A DNA stretch of 64,000 bases, from positions 1,054,001 to 1,118,000 of the forward strand of contig CAWJPD010000003.1 of assembly GCA_963844635.1 (NCBI GenBank), read 5' to 3'. A program made the translations under genes and the position numbers. Shown in pieces: positions 1 to 8,526 of this stretch (its first letter is position 1; each line of letters starts with the position of its first letter). This stretch comes from JAJPKK01 sp963844635. GTDB lineage: Bacteria; Pseudomonadota; Alphaproteobacteria; Rhizobiales; Xanthobacteraceae. The notes below the pieces were generated by a model. The model saw nothing but the letters and a program-made list of their open reading frames with translations. It did not search any database and was not told where the DNA came from.

Positions 1-394
1 CGTTGGCTCCGGCGTTAAGGGTGTTGTTGCCGAACTGGACGTTCCGGGTCAGCGTCGGCTCTACTACTGATTGAGTGGTTCCCCCAAGAATACTGGTCAA
101 AAACGGCGCCCCGGTCGCGATCGGAAATGGCCCGAGCAGGAAGGACGGCAGGCCGGCAGACATCTGCGCCTGGGTAGTACCGCTTATCCGCGCTGCGGCG
201 ACAAAATTCAAAGGATCGTTGTGGCTCGCCCGAACGATGTTCAGCAAAATCGATCGATTGCGGGCATCTGCCGAACTTTGGTTGATTTGCCCGAACCGGC
301 TGTCAATGCTGCTGTCCACGAACGAGCACTGCTGCAACACGCCGCTCGCGCAGACAACAGCAAGCGCTCGGACAAGACCGAGAAAATGCGACAT
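1..394 (-). CDS. Putative outer-envelope lipoprotein (3' part outside window)
   Basis: The frame is open from an ATG at 394 down to base 1, giving 131 codons with no stop, so the C-terminus is outside the window. The N-terminus has a basic/hydrophobic segment followed by Cys (..SGVLQQCSF), which resembles a loose lipobox. Next comes a segment reading NIVRASHNDPLNFVAAARISG-like. I recall this from small rhizobial lipoproteins of unknown function, but that is memory and not a search. A G-rich ribosome site (GGGGGGTGGG) lies just upstream of the ATG; an in-frame GTG two codons earlier is an alternative start. The later part is rich in Gly, Thr and Asn (QFGNNTLNAGAN), as in envelope proteins. Function unknown. 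Confidence 0.6.
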   Translation of the reverse strand, partial: MSHFLGLVRALAVVCASGVLQQCSFVDSSIDSRFGQINQSSADARNRSILLNIVRASHNDPLNFVAAARISGTTQAQMSAGLPSFLLGPFPIATGAPFLTSILGGTTQSVVEPTLTRNVQFGNNTLNAGAN

Positions 395-881
395 GCCCAC
401 CCCCCGACAACTGCCTTTTATTGCCCCCCGGGTGAACCCCCATCCACCCAGGGCGGTCGCGGCCAATTCACGAACCTGTACAAACCTGAAGAAGCCGCCT
501 TCAGCCAGTCGTCCGCGTTAATCTATCCAAGTCGCCGAGATCGTCAAATGCAAACTCGATCTCTCGTTTTCCGATATTCGTGGCTGACGGTTATGAGGGC
601 GGCGGACCGGAGCGACGGCGGAGCGCTGAAAAGCAGCAAATGGTTGGTTCTTCTTCGCTGCCGTCCGCAATGCGCTGGCAATCAAACCGAGCAACCATTC
701 AAATCGTTTTTGTGCTTCCTATGGATGTGGGCCTCGCTGCGGCCGCAAAAACGAATTCCGGCCCGAATGACACCGCTTCAGGCGGCGAACTGCCAAGCGC
801 TATCGGGCTGCCGTTCCCCTCGGACGATCGCCGGTAACGTACAATGAAGCGATTTTCGCCATGACTGCGGGTGGCCTGCAC
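395..881. other. Intergenic stretch, no convincing gene
   Basis: About 490 bases between the divergently placed lipoprotein fragment and the 3' end of the lyase gene. Short open frames on both strands lack ribosome sites and family-like composition. No repeat copy or clear hairpin was recognised. Confidence 0.4.
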
Positions 882-2237
882 TCAGACTTGCTTGCGCCGC
901 AACGCCAGCACGCGATCGACCATGACGCCGGCCTCGCCAAGGTAATTGGCCGGATCGCAGAGCCTTTCGAGTATGGGCCGGTCGAGGTGCGCCGTCACCT
1001 GCGTGTTCTCGGCGAGAACATCCGCCAGGGGCCGGCCGGTCGCCGCCGCATCGCGACACACCGCATAGACAAGGTCGTGGGCGTATTGACGTCCGACGTG
1101 CGGCCCGAGTGCCATCATCACCGCCTCCGACACAATGAGGCCGCGCGTGATGTCGAGATTGGCGCGCATTTTCTTCGCGTCGACTTGGAGGCCACAGACC
1201 AAGAGGCGCGTCTGCGATAACGCGCCGGCGGCGAGGCCGAAAATCTCCGGCACCGCAATCCATTCGATCTCCCATGGCCCGGTGGCGCGCTCATGGTCCT
1301 GGACCATGGCATCGAGCAGCGCCGCGGCGTGCTGACGAACCAGCGCGGCGATCGCGGTAATGTAGACCGAGGAGATCGGATTGCGCTTTTGCGGCATCGT
1401 GCTCGATGAGCCGCGCCCGGCATGGAAAGGCTCGAACAGTTCCTCGACTTCGGTCTGCATCATCAGCTTCACGTCGAAAGCGATTTTGGCGCAGCTCCCA
1501 GTCACGAGGCCGAGAAAGCAGCCGGCCTCGGCGATGCGATCGCGCTGCGTGTGCCAGGCGATTTCGGGTTGACCCAGTCCAAGCTCTTTCATCAGCGCGG
1601 CCTGGACTTCAAGGCCACGTCCGCCGAGCGAGGACAGTGTTCCCGCCGCTCCGCCGAATTCGCCAACCAGAACGCGTGGCCGCATTTCCTTCAGGCGCTG
1701 GCGATGGCGTTCGAACGCTGCGAGACAAGTCGCGGCCTTGTAGCCGAAGGTGATCGGCACGGCCTGCTGCAGGTTGCTGCGGCCCGCCATCGGCGTATCG
1801 CGATAGCGTTCGGCGAGAACAGCGAGCGCATCCGCGATCGCACCCATGTCGGCCTCGACCAGGCCAAGCGCGTCGCGGATCTGAATGACGGTCGCGGTAT
1901 CGGTAATGTCCTGCGTCGTCGCCCCCCAGTGGCACCATTCGCCGAGGCCATCGGCGCACACGGCGACCAGTTGCTCCACAACTGGCAACACCGGGTAACC
2001 GATCCGCTCGGTGTCCCGTTTGATTTTCGCAAAGTCGAATTTCCGCGCGTCGCAATGCTTGACGATTTCATCGCACGCTCGCTGCGGGATGATGCCAAGA
2101 CGCGCCTGGACGCGGGCAAGCGCCGCCTCGATGTCGAGATAGGCTTGAACGCGGTTCTCGTCGCCGAAAATACGCCGCATCTGAGCGGTGGAGAAAATAT
2201 CGCAGAAAATTTCGGCGCTCACTCCAATGGCGGTCAT
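882..2237 (-). CDS. Class II fumarase/aspartase superfamily lyase, PcaB / adenylosuccinate-lyase-like
   Basis: The protein is 451 aa from the ATG at 2237, which has a good ribosome site (GAGAGGA) upstream; the frame stays open further 5' but that extension looks non-coding. The superfamily signature GSSSTMPQKRNP lies near residue 285, and the conserved GATTQDITDTA segment near residue 115. Members eliminate a fumarate-like product or, in PcaB (3-carboxy-cis,cis-muconate cycloisomerase), lactonise carboxymuconate in the beta-ketoadipate pathway. The length and the QKRNP loop fit PcaB-type or adenylosuccinate-lyase-like proteins, but the substrate cannot be fixed from sequence alone. No other pca or pur gene adjoins it. 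A gentisate-dioxygenase-like gene lies 1.7 kb away, so an aromatic-acid role is possible. Soluble cytoplasmic tetramer expected. Confidence 0.85.
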   Translation of the reverse strand: MTAIGVSAEIFCDIFSTAQMRRIFGDENRVQAYLDIEAALARVQARLGIIPQRACDEIVKHCDARKFDFAKIKRDTERIGYPVLPVVEQLVAVCADGLGEWCHWGATTQDITDTATVIQIRDALGLVEADMGAIADALAVLAERYRDTPMAGRSNLQQAVPITFGYKAATCLAAFERHRQRLKEMRPRVLVGEFGGAAGTLSSLGGRGLEVQAALMKELGLGQPEIAWHTQRDRIAEAGCFLGLVTGSCAKIAFDVKLMMQTEVEELFEPFHAGRGSSSTMPQKRNPISSVYITAIAALVRQHAAALLDAMVQDHERATGPWEIEWIAVPEIFGLAAGALSQTRLLVCGLQVDAKKMRANLDITRGLIVSEAVMMALGPHVGRQYAHDLVYAVCRDAAATGRPLADVLAENTQVTAHLDRPILERLCDPANYLGEAGVMVDRVLALRRKQV

Positions 2238-2671
2238 CGTCGATCCTCTCTCAGGCGGGACAGCGAAGCTTCGCCTAGCGGATAGAAGTCCCACGGTCCA
2301 CGCCCGCTCGCCCGGCCGCCGATGGCACATGACTGGCCTGAACGTGTGACGAGAACGAGGGCGGGTGTCGGTTGCCAATGGGCAGGAAACGAACGGGCGC
2401 CGGGCTGATCGTGCGCGCGTCGACCGCCGTCGTCCACAGTTCACGCGCTGCCCGCGCCGCGGGGCGGCGATGAGGTTCGGTGCAGAATCACAGCGGAATC
2501 AAGGTATTCCGAGGGGGCATAACAGATTTGAATAGCGTCCTCACAGATTAGAACGATTTCATTTGAAACCACTTGCCCGCCCGCTCCACACCGTGGCAAT
2601 GGAAAGTGCGATCCGCCGGTCCCCTGATAATGAAAAGCTGTCTGGCTGGCTTCGCGAGGAGGAACGCGGCG
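2238..2671. other. Intergenic region upstream of bfd and of the lyase
   Basis: This 434-base divergent promoter region separates the lyase (leftward) from bfd (rightward). Open frames here have skewed, implausible compositions and no ribosome sites. No repeat or strong operator was recognised. Confidence 0.4.
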
Positions 2672-2887
2672 GTGATTGTTTGTTCGTGCAACGTGATTTC
2701 GGATCATCAGGTCCGAACCGTTACCAGCGAGCATGCAGTGCGTGGCACCAGCGAGGTCTATCGCTGCCTTGGTTGCTGTGCGGAGTGCGGCCGTTGCGCA
2801 AGGACTATCCGCAGGATCTTGGACGAGGCGCTGCTCGTTGCCGAAACGCAACCCCTGCAAGCCAACTTCGCCAACGGTCCGTCGTAG
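2672..2887 (+). CDS. bfd: Bacterioferritin-associated ferredoxin
   Basis: A small [2Fe-2S] protein of 71 aa. The likely start is GTG at 2672, preceded by GAGGAGGAA at suitable spacing; a longer frame from 2573 would add an unlikely N-terminus. The mature start IVCSCNVISD and the later CAECGRCARTIRRIL carry the C-x-C ... C-x2-C cluster pattern of Bfd, with one additional cysteine pair (CLGCC). Bfd binds bacterioferritin and passes electrons to its haem so that stored Fe3+ is reduced and released. The gene for its partner, bfr, begins 308 bases downstream on the same strand, with its own iron-box-like promoter between them. Separate control of release and storage is therefore plausible. Confidence 0.85.
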   Translation: MIVCSCNVISDHQVRTVTSEHAVRGTSEVYRCLGCCAECGRCARTIRRILDEALLVAETQPLQANFANGPS

Positions 2888-3061
2888 ATCGATCGGGTCA
2901 GCCCTCAGCATTCAAGCAACATTGCTCTGGCGCGGCGGTGAGGCCGCGTTCCCAGAACTGGAATAAGGTCGCCCTCCGGGTAGCTGCTGTCGGCATTGGC
3001 GACGACGCCAGTTTCGCGCTCTCGCTCAGGCGGGATTGGCGGGGGCCTCACCTCGAGGGTG

Positions 3062-3099
3062 CCGACGACTGCGACCTGGCCGACGACTGCGACCTGGCT
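3062..3099 (+). repeat. Two tandem copies of an 18-bp unit
   Basis: CGACGACTGCGACCTGGC occurs twice head to tail immediately before the iron-box-like repeats. It is a short local duplication with no obvious function. Confidence 0.6.
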
Positions 3100-3104
3100 C
3101 AAAC

Positions 3105-3151
3105 ATTAGAACAGCTAAAATTTAGAATTGCTAAAATCTAGAATTGCTATA
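3105..3151 (+). promoter_or_regulatory. Three tandem ICE/Irr-box-like operators upstream of bfr
   Basis: Three units repeat every 16 bp: ATTAGAACAGCTAAA (3105-3119), TTTAGAATTGCTAAA (3121-3135) and TCTAGAATTGCTATA (3137-3151). The middle unit is an imperfect dyad and differs by one base from the rhizobial iron-control element as I recall it (TTTAGAA-N-TTCTAAA), which is bound by Irr. The last unit ends 44 bases before the bfr ATG, overlapping the expected promoter. Irr represses iron-storage genes when haem and iron are low. The family knowledge is established; occupancy here is inferred. Confidence 0.7.
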
Positions 3152-3195
3152 AAGTAGGCAACGACACGAACAGCTGGAACAGATGGATTTAAGTC

Positions 3196-3687
3196 ATGCG
3201 CGGAGATGCACAGGTTGTTGAATACCTGAACAAGGGCTTGCGCCACGAGCTTACGGCCATCAATCAGTACTGGTTGCATTATCGATTGCTGGACAACTGG
3301 GGATATAGGGACCTTGCGAAGGCGTGGCGCAAGGAGTCGATCGAGGAGATGGAGCACGCCGATAAGCTCGTCGCTCGCATCATTTTTCTCGATGGTTTCC
3401 CCAACATGCAGGTGCTCGACCCGCTCCACATCGGCCAGACGGTCAAGGAGGTCCTCGACTGCGATCTGGCGTCTGAAATGTCGGCACGGGCGCTCTATCA
3501 GGAAGCGGCGACCCATTGTCACGGCGTCAAGGATTACGTGAGCCGCGACCTTTTCGAGAAACTGATGCACGACGAAGAGGAGCACATCGACTTCCTCGAG
3601 ACGCAGCTCAATCTGGTCGCGCAACTTGGGCTGGAGCTTTATGCCCAGCATCACATCGGCAAGCCGCACCACGGCGACGTGGATTGA
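3196..3687 (+). CDS. bfr: Bacterioferritin
   Basis: The protein is 163 aa, normal for Bfr (about 160). It assembles into a 24-mer shell that oxidises Fe2+ and stores Fe3+. The residues I can place are diagnostic: ferroxidase ligands Glu18, Glu51 and His54, a further Glu near 95, Glu128 and His131 (in DEEEHIDFLET), and Met52 as the axial haem ligand. The ATG at 3196 follows an A/T-rich promoter with three ICE-like boxes, so Irr-type iron control is likely. bfd lies upstream on the same strand. The gene is intact and followed directly by a mosaic repeat copy. Confidence 0.95.
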   Translation: MRGDAQVVEYLNKGLRHELTAINQYWLHYRLLDNWGYRDLAKAWRKESIEEMEHADKLVARIIFLDGFPNMQVLDPLHIGQTVKEVLDCDLASEMSARALYQEAATHCHGVKDYVSRDLFEKLMHDEEEHIDFLETQLNLVAQLGLELYAQHHIGKPHHGDVD

Positions 3688-3696
3688 GGCGGTCCC

Positions 3697-3840
3697 AGCG
3701 CATGATCCCGTAAAGTTGCAGACTTTTCGGCCAAGATCATGCGCAAAATCACCGCGCATCCGTCGTCGAGCGCAGTCCGCGACGGATGCGCAGAAGAAGC
3801 CCGAGCGGGAGGCGCTTCAACGTGAACGCATCCCGCTCTA
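3697..3840. repeat. Mosaic intergenic repeat (family 1), full copy
   Basis: This copy has all three hairpin modules. The first has the GCGCATGATC/GATCATGCGC stem around CCGAAAAGT-like arms, the second the GCATCCGTCG/CGACGGATGC stem, and the third the TCCCGCTC/GAGCGGGA pair. It ends in CTCTAG. It lies between bfr and the cupin gene. Confidence 0.85.
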
Positions 3841-3941
3841 GACGAGGCAGACGCGTGATAGACCACTGACGTGGGACCTGCGGGAAGGCCACCGCACCCC
3901 CTGCGATCGTCGGCCTGACAGGAGCAGGCGTCCTCGTAGAG

Positions 3942-4997
3942 TCAGTTGATTTCGCGCCAGATGCCCAGGGCTTCCTGAGCCGGCCGATCGGAAATCGAGA
4001 ACAGCACCAAATCGCGCGATGCCGCATGCGAGTAGTGCTGCCACGACGGGGCGACGAAAACATCGCCGGGACTCCATGCGAACTCCTTGTCCGCAATCCG
4101 GGTGACGCCCTCGCCCTCGACACAAACGAAAATCGTGCCGTCGGTCGCGCGATAACGTTCACCGGCAAACCCCTGTGGCAGCAGCGCGAGCTGCGCCCCC
4201 ATGGTCGGCATCACCCAGCTCCCGGTCACCGGATTGGCGTAACGCACCCTGGCGCCATGGCGCGGATCGACGTTGCCCGCCCGGCGCATGCGCTCCAGGA
4301 TCGGCCGCGTGCGCTGGTAAGTGTAGTTCACCACCGGGCTCTGCGCGCGCGCAGTGACCGTGCCGTCCGGCAGGATGCCGGAGGCGAAGAAGGCGGCCGA
4401 ATCGCCGTCGGCATAGCGCACCGGCTGACTTTCTTCCTCGAAATGCTCGGCGAACATCGTTTCGAAAAAGTTGATGGTCGGCAGGTCGAGCACGTCGAGC
4501 CAGATCATCGGCCGATCGCTGGTATTGCCGTGGTCATGCGTCATCCAGTTGGTCGTCAGCACGAAGTCGCCGCGTGACATCAGGGTGCGCTCGCCCTCGA
4601 CCGAGGTGTAAGCGCCCTCACCGTCAAGGATGAAGCGAATGGCCGAGGCCGTGTGGCGGTGCGCGGTTGCGACTTCGCCTGGCATGATGAGCTGCAGGCC
4701 GGCATAGAGCGACGGGGTGATGCGGGACTGCCCGCGCAGCGTCGGATTTTCCAGCACCAGGACGCGGCGCTCGGCCTCCTTCGCCGAGATCAGCTCGGCG
4801 GCTTCCATCACCATCGGCTTGACATCGCGGAAGCGCCAGATCGCAGGTGTGCAGGACGTCCGCGGCTCGTTCCCGACGAGTTGGCGCAGCTTCTCCCAGA
4901 GCGGCGCCATATCGTATTTGGAAATGCGATCGTAATAGGCATCTCTCGCCGTCTGCATATTGTGCGTGCGGTCCGGGGAGGTTTCGGCGAGTGCCAT
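3942..4997 (-). CDS. Gentisate 1,2-dioxygenase-like double-cupin protein
   Basis: The protein is 351 aa from the ATG at 4997, which has a CGGAG ribosome site; the frame is open further upstream but without family-like sequence. Gentisate and related salicylate/1-hydroxy-2-naphthoate dioxygenases are bicupin iron enzymes of about this length that open the aromatic ring with O2. The N-terminal cupin carries the metal motif AHRHTASAIRFIL, with a further histidine in the MTHDHGN segment. The C-terminal cupin has APSWQHYSHAA. A DUF3830 gene precedes it on the same strand (110-base gap), so the two may be co-transcribed. No maleylpyruvate isomerase or hydrolase is adjacent, so the exact substrate is inferred. 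Confidence 0.85.
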   Translation of the reverse strand: MALAETSPDRTHNMQTARDAYYDRISKYDMAPLWEKLRQLVGNEPRTSCTPAIWRFRDVKPMVMEAAELISAKEAERRVLVLENPTLRGQSRITPSLYAGLQLIMPGEVATAHRHTASAIRFILDGEGAYTSVEGERTLMSRGDFVLTTNWMTHDHGNTSDRPMIWLDVLDLPTINFFETMFAEHFEEESQPVRYADGDSAAFFASGILPDGTVTARAQSPVVNYTYQRTRPILERMRRAGNVDPRHGARVRYANPVTGSWVMPTMGAQLALLPQGFAGERYRATDGTIFVCVEGEGVTRIADKEFAWSPGDVFVAPSWQHYSHAASRDLVLFSISDRPAQEALGIWREIN

Positions 4998-5107
4998 GCG
5001 ATGCTCCGCGCTGAGGTAAATCTTCAACCCTATATAGTTGCTCTGCCCCGGCCCGGAAACTCGAGTCGTGCAACCGTCACGCGTCGATCCGATACGGCCG
5101 TCGTCGG

Positions 5108-5497
5108 TCAGTCCCGCGAGACGATGGTGACGGTGACCGTTGTCCCGGCCTTGACGCCTGCCAGTGTCTTCACGTCTTCCGTGGCGTGGCCGAAGATGTT
5201 GCAAGGAGCAGCGAGCCGCGTCTCGTTGCCCTGGCTGATCGGCGTGCGGCCGAAGCCGATGGCGATGGCAGGACCTTCCGGCCAATAGGCAATCTCGCCA
5301 GGACTGATGACCGCACGGGCGTTCTTTTCCCGCGCCACCTTGAACGCGACTTCCAAATAGACCTCCTCTCCCCAGGTCAGCGCCGAGGAGCAGATGGGCA
5401 GTGCCGCAAGCACGGCCCGCGCGGTCGCGTTGTCGAGAAGTTCGGCATCCAGCGTCACATCGGCGAACGCAAAGCGGATGCGGGGCATGTCGCTCAT
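5108..5497 (-). CDS. DUF3830 / cyclophilin-like fold protein
   Basis: The protein is 129 aa from the ATG at 5497 (MSDMPRIRF..); an internal ATG three codons later is an alternative. The sequence MPRIRFAFADVTLDAELL, followed by WGEEVYLEVAF and GEIAYWPEGPAIAIGFG, matches the small beta-rich DUF3830 family, which has a cyclophilin-like barrel and often sits in catabolic or amidohydrolase operons. Biochemical function is unknown. It directly precedes the gentisate-dioxygenase-like gene, suggesting an accessory role in that pathway. A family-1 repeat lies immediately upstream, so any promoter must sit in or beyond it. Confidence 0.75.
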   Translation of the reverse strand: MSDMPRIRFAFADVTLDAELLDNATARAVLAALPICSSALTWGEEVYLEVAFKVAREKNARAVISPGEIAYWPEGPAIAIGFGRTPISQGNETRLAAPCNIFGHATEDVKTLAGVKAGTTVTVTIVSRD

Positions 5498-5512
5498 CCT
5501 GTTGGCGATGCC

Positions 5513-5613
5513 AGAGCGGGATGCTTTCAGCTTGAAAGCTTTCTGCTCGATCGCATCCGATTTTGCGCATGATCTTTTCCGAAAAGTCTGCAACTTTTCG
5601 GGGTCGCGCGCTG
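5513..5613. repeat. Mosaic intergenic repeat (family 1), short copy
   Basis: It has the outer GAGCGGGA module and the GCATGATC/CCGAAAAGT hairpin but lacks the middle GCATCCGTCG module. It is oriented opposite to the 3697 copy. Confidence 0.8.
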
Positions 5614-5754
5614 TCGGCCTTTGCGCGATGCTATCGGCTTGCGCTTGCCGCCTCAAGCGGGCGCTGAGAACGAGCGGGCGGCAGTCGTACACGGCCGCCG
5701 GATATCGCGACAACGCCACCGTGAATTCGCTGGAATGGCGTGGGCGAGGGAATC

Positions 5755-7011
5755 ATGCTGACCCTCCAATCCGTTTTCGGAATATTCGCGGTGCCGGCGC
5801 TGGCCTTCGCCCTGAGCGAGAACCGGCGCGCCGTGGCGTGGCGGCAGATCGCGACCGGCCTTGGCGTGACGGTGGCGCTGGCGCTGCTGTTCTTGCGGGT
5901 CCCGCAGCTCAAGGGGGCGTTTTCCGTTATCGGCGACGCGGTCGACGCGATCGCTGCGGCGACGCGCGCCGGCACCTCGTTCGTGTTCGGCTATCTTGGT
6001 GGCGGGCCGCTGCCGTTCGAACTCAAGACCCCAGGCGCGGAGTTCGTGTTCGCGATCCAGGCGCTGCCGATCGTGCTGGTGATGAGCGTCCTCACCACGC
6101 TGGCTTTTTACTGGGGCATCCTGCCGCCGATCGTGCGCGGGTTTGCCGTCGCGCTTCAGCTTACCCTCGGCGTCGGCGGCGCCGTCGGCCTGTCGACCGC
6201 GGCCAACATCTTCCTTGGCATGGTTGAAGCCCCGCTTTGCATCAAGCCGTATCTCGGACGGCTGACCCGCAGCGAGCTCTTCGTGGTGATGACGGGCGGC
6301 ATGGCTGGGATTGCCGGCACCGTTCTGGTGCTTTATGCGACCATTTTAGGTGGGGTCATTCCGGACGCTGCGGGCCACCTTGTCGTCGCCTCCGTGCTCG
6401 GCGCTCCGGCCGCGATCGTGATCAGCTTGATCATGGTGCCTGAGGCGCCGGTCGAAGGGCGGCCGACGGGCGGCGGCCTCGAGAAGCTCGCTCCGGTCGC
6501 CAACAGCACAATGGACGCCATCGTACGCGGGACAGCGGTCGGCCTGGAACTGCTGCTCAATATTTGCGCGATGCTGATCGTGCTGGTCGCTCTCGTGCAC
6601 CTCGTCAACGCGGTGCTGGGGCTGCTTCCGACAATCGGGGGCACACCCGTCACGCTCGAACGCATGCTTGGCGTCGTCATGGCGCCGGTGTGCTTTGTCA
6701 TGGGTATCCCGTGGCGGGAGGCGGTGAACGCCGGCGCGCTGATGGGTGTGAAAACCATCCTCAACGAGTTCGTCGCCTACCTCCAATTGGCGGCGTTGCC
6801 GCCCGATGCGCTTTCCCCGCGCTCCCGCCTGATCATGCTTTATGCGCTGTGCGGGTTTGCCAACTTCGGCAGCCTGGGGATCATGATCGCCGGGCTCGGC
6901 ACGATGGCGCCTGAGCGCCGCGACGATGTCGTGTCACTCGGCTTCAAGTCGATCGTTTCGGGAACGCTGTCGACCTGCCTGATCGGAGCGATTGTGGGCG
7001 CGCTCAGCTGA
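5755..7011 (+). CDS. Concentrative nucleoside transporter (NupC/CNT family)
   Basis: The protein is 418 aa, the usual length of bacterial CNTs. The start is the ATG at 5755 behind GAGGG; a GTG at 5740 is less likely. It is an inner-membrane symporter that imports nucleosides with H+ or Na+. Alternating hydrophobic segments span the whole protein. The CNT hallmark region appears as STAANIFLGMVEAPLCIKPY (about residue 145) with the second half CGFANFGSLGIMIAGLG (about residue 370). It is flanked on both sides by family-1 repeats and seems to be monocistronic. The nucleoside preference cannot be read from the sequence. Confidence 0.92.
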   Translation: MLTLQSVFGIFAVPALAFALSENRRAVAWRQIATGLGVTVALALLFLRVPQLKGAFSVIGDAVDAIAAATRAGTSFVFGYLGGGPLPFELKTPGAEFVFAIQALPIVLVMSVLTTLAFYWGILPPIVRGFAVALQLTLGVGGAVGLSTAANIFLGMVEAPLCIKPYLGRLTRSELFVVMTGGMAGIAGTVLVLYATILGGVIPDAAGHLVVASVLGAPAAIVISLIMVPEAPVEGRPTGGGLEKLAPVANSTMDAIVRGTAVGLELLLNICAMLIVLVALVHLVNAVLGLLPTIGGTPVTLERMLGVVMAPVCFVMGIPWREAVNAGALMGVKTILNEFVAYLQLAALPPDALSPRSRLIMLYALCGFANFGSLGIMIAGLGTMAPERRDDVVSLGFKSIVSGTLSTCLIGAIVGALS

Positions 7012-7030
7012 CTGGTCGGCTGCGCGGCAG

Positions 7031-7122
7031 AGAGCGGGATGCATTCGGCTCCGGCTCGGTCGTTGTTGATTTGCACATCATCTTGGTCCGAAAAGTCCGC
7101 AACTTTTCGGAATCATGCGCTG
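7031..7122. repeat. Mosaic intergenic repeat (family 1), short diverged copy
   Basis: AGAGCGGGATGC start, then the GTCCGAAAAGTCCGCAACTT hairpin and an ATCATGCGCT end. The middle module is missing. It lies between the nucleoside transporter and the usg remnant. Confidence 0.75.
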
Positions 7123-7139
7123 ACGCATGCGCGTCGCCT

Positions 7140-7404
7140 TCAATGTAGCTGGAAGACGCCGTTTACTGTGCGCATCTGCGCCGGTGTGACGAGCTTCGAA
7201 TGAGCGACGGTCACCGAGTGAAGCGTTCCATCGAGGGAAATCCTGCCAGAACGCGAGAAAGCGATGCAGCGCCGGGAATTCCGGACACTCATCGTAGGAT
7301 TGCCACACATAGGATTGCAGCAGCCAGGGATGGTCGGGACGGCGATAGAGGATGTTAGCGGTGGTGAGACCGTAACCAGGCGTATTCAGGCGTTTGGCGA
7401 CCAT
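7140..7404 (-). pseudogene. usg: usg-like gene, broken by one frameshift
   Basis: From the ATG at 7404 (GGAGAG ribosome site) the protein reads GYGLTTANILYRRPDHPWLL and continues to FLAFWQ, typical of the short Usg family (about 88 aa) first noted near trp genes. The frame is then lost at a GGG run near 7235. In the next frame the expected C-terminus appears, LHSVTVAHSKLVTPAQMR and GVFQLH, with a stop at 7140. Removing one base of the run restores an 88-aa Usg protein. Function of the family is unknown. This is either a real one-base mutation or a homopolymer sequencing error. The flanking genes give no trp context. Confidence 0.8.
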
Positions 7405-7791
7405 TCGGCTCTCCGCGCAAATCCTGGCGAAATTGTGCATCCGCCAGCCAACGGCTTGCAAGCAAAAAAGTTGGACAAGTCCTGCAACATCAATGGTCTA
7501 GCAGCATCTACCTTGGTCTGCTGATAAGCCGTTAGCATGATCGCCTGCCTGCCTGCCCGCCAGTCCGTCAGTCGGGACGAGGGCGGGTAGGATGGTTCGG
7601 GACCGAGGTGCCGGCTTGGCCCCACCCTGCCAGCACACATCAGGAACCCGGCTCCGGCTCCGCGCCAAGTTTTATTAACGACAGAATTGAATTATAATTG
7701 CTGCTGCCCAAGTCGTTAGGCTTGGTGTGGACGGAGCGGTGAGGGAGTCCCGCAGAATAGATCAGGCACTGCCAATTAAGGAGGTGCTGTC
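7405..7791. other. Intergenic region upstream of a secreted protein gene
   Basis: Low-complexity CTGCCTGCCTGCCCGCC-like sequence occurs at 7540-7562, and an A/T-rich stretch (TTTTATTAACGACAG, AATTGAATTATAATTG) at about 7670-7700 could hold the promoter of the next gene. No ORF with family features was seen. Confidence 0.4.
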
Positions 7792-8166
7792 ATGAGTCAG
7801 GTCATCAAGGGCTCTCGCGTCCGACGCGCACGGCAGGGCGCCGCGGCGAATTGCGGTTTGGCGCTGGCCATCATTTTGGCCTTTCCGTTCCTCGCGACAG
7901 TGAACGCGCAGGCCCAATCGTGCCACGAGGAGATTACGCGCCTCGAATCAAATCTACGGCGCAATTCGACAGCCGGCCTGAGCGCGCCGGAGTCGGTCCA
8001 GGCGACGATGCATCGTCAGCCGACGCCAAACAGTGTCGGCGCGGCGACCGCAGCGTTGGAGAAAAAGGCCGGAGCCGCGCTTGAGCGTGCCCGCAAGCTC
8101 GCCGCGGAAGGCAAAAACGAGGAATGTCTGGCCGCACTCAAGACCATCGATCCCGAGGCGGAATGA
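7792..8166 (+). CDS. Small secreted protein, unknown function
   Basis: The protein is 124 aa with a strong ribosome site (AAGGAGGTG) 7 bases before the ATG at 7792. The N-terminus has basic residues, a hydrophobic run (LALAIILAFPFLATV) and an NAQAQ/S-type signal-peptidase site near residue 43, so the mature protein is periplasmic. It is about 80 residues, helical and charged, with one Cys near each end (SCHEEI and EECLAAL) that could form a disulfide. No family recognised. It is not obviously part of an operon. Confidence 0.7.
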   Translation: MSQVIKGSRVRRARQGAAANCGLALAIILAFPFLATVNAQAQSCHEEITRLESNLRRNSTAGLSAPESVQATMHRQPTPNSVGAATAALEKKAGAALERARKLAAEGKNEECLAALKTIDPEAE

Positions 8167-8382
8167 AGCGGGAAGGCACTTCATTGCCCTGTAACGGCAG
8201 AACCCTGAACTACATTTCCGCCTACGACTGTTTTCTCTCCGCCGAAGGAGGTGTGCCAAGCGTGTCAGCGCTCGGCTGGTAACGGGGCTTGTTTCGCACG
8301 TCCAAACTCGCGAAAGCGGAAATGGGACGTTCTGCCCTTCCATCTGGCCCGATTGAGTGGACCACCTTCTTCAACGAGGATT

Positions 8383-8526
8383 TAGCGCATGATCCCGTAG
8401 AGTTTCAAACTCTTCGGACAAGATCATGCACCAATCACCGCGCATCAATCGTCGAGTGCAGTCCGCGACGGATGCGCAGAAGAAGCCGAACGAGAGGCGT
8501 TTCCACCTGAACGCATCCCGCTCTAG
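8383..8526. repeat. Mosaic intergenic repeat (family 1), full copy
   Basis: All three modules run from TAGCGCATGATCCC to CGCATCCCGCTCTAG. The terminal CTA at 8523-8525 is the stop codon (TAG on the minus strand) of the adjacent secreted-protein gene. Confidence 0.85.

Noticed and set aside
71..847. Long rightward open frames over the lipoprotein fragment and intergenic DNA
   Set aside because: They are antisense to a better-supported leftward frame, have arginine-rich random composition and no ribosome site.
1422..2285. 287-codon rightward frame opposite the PcaB-like lyase
   Set aside because: Shadow of the lyase in GC-rich DNA; the lyase has the QKRNP signature and a ribosome site.
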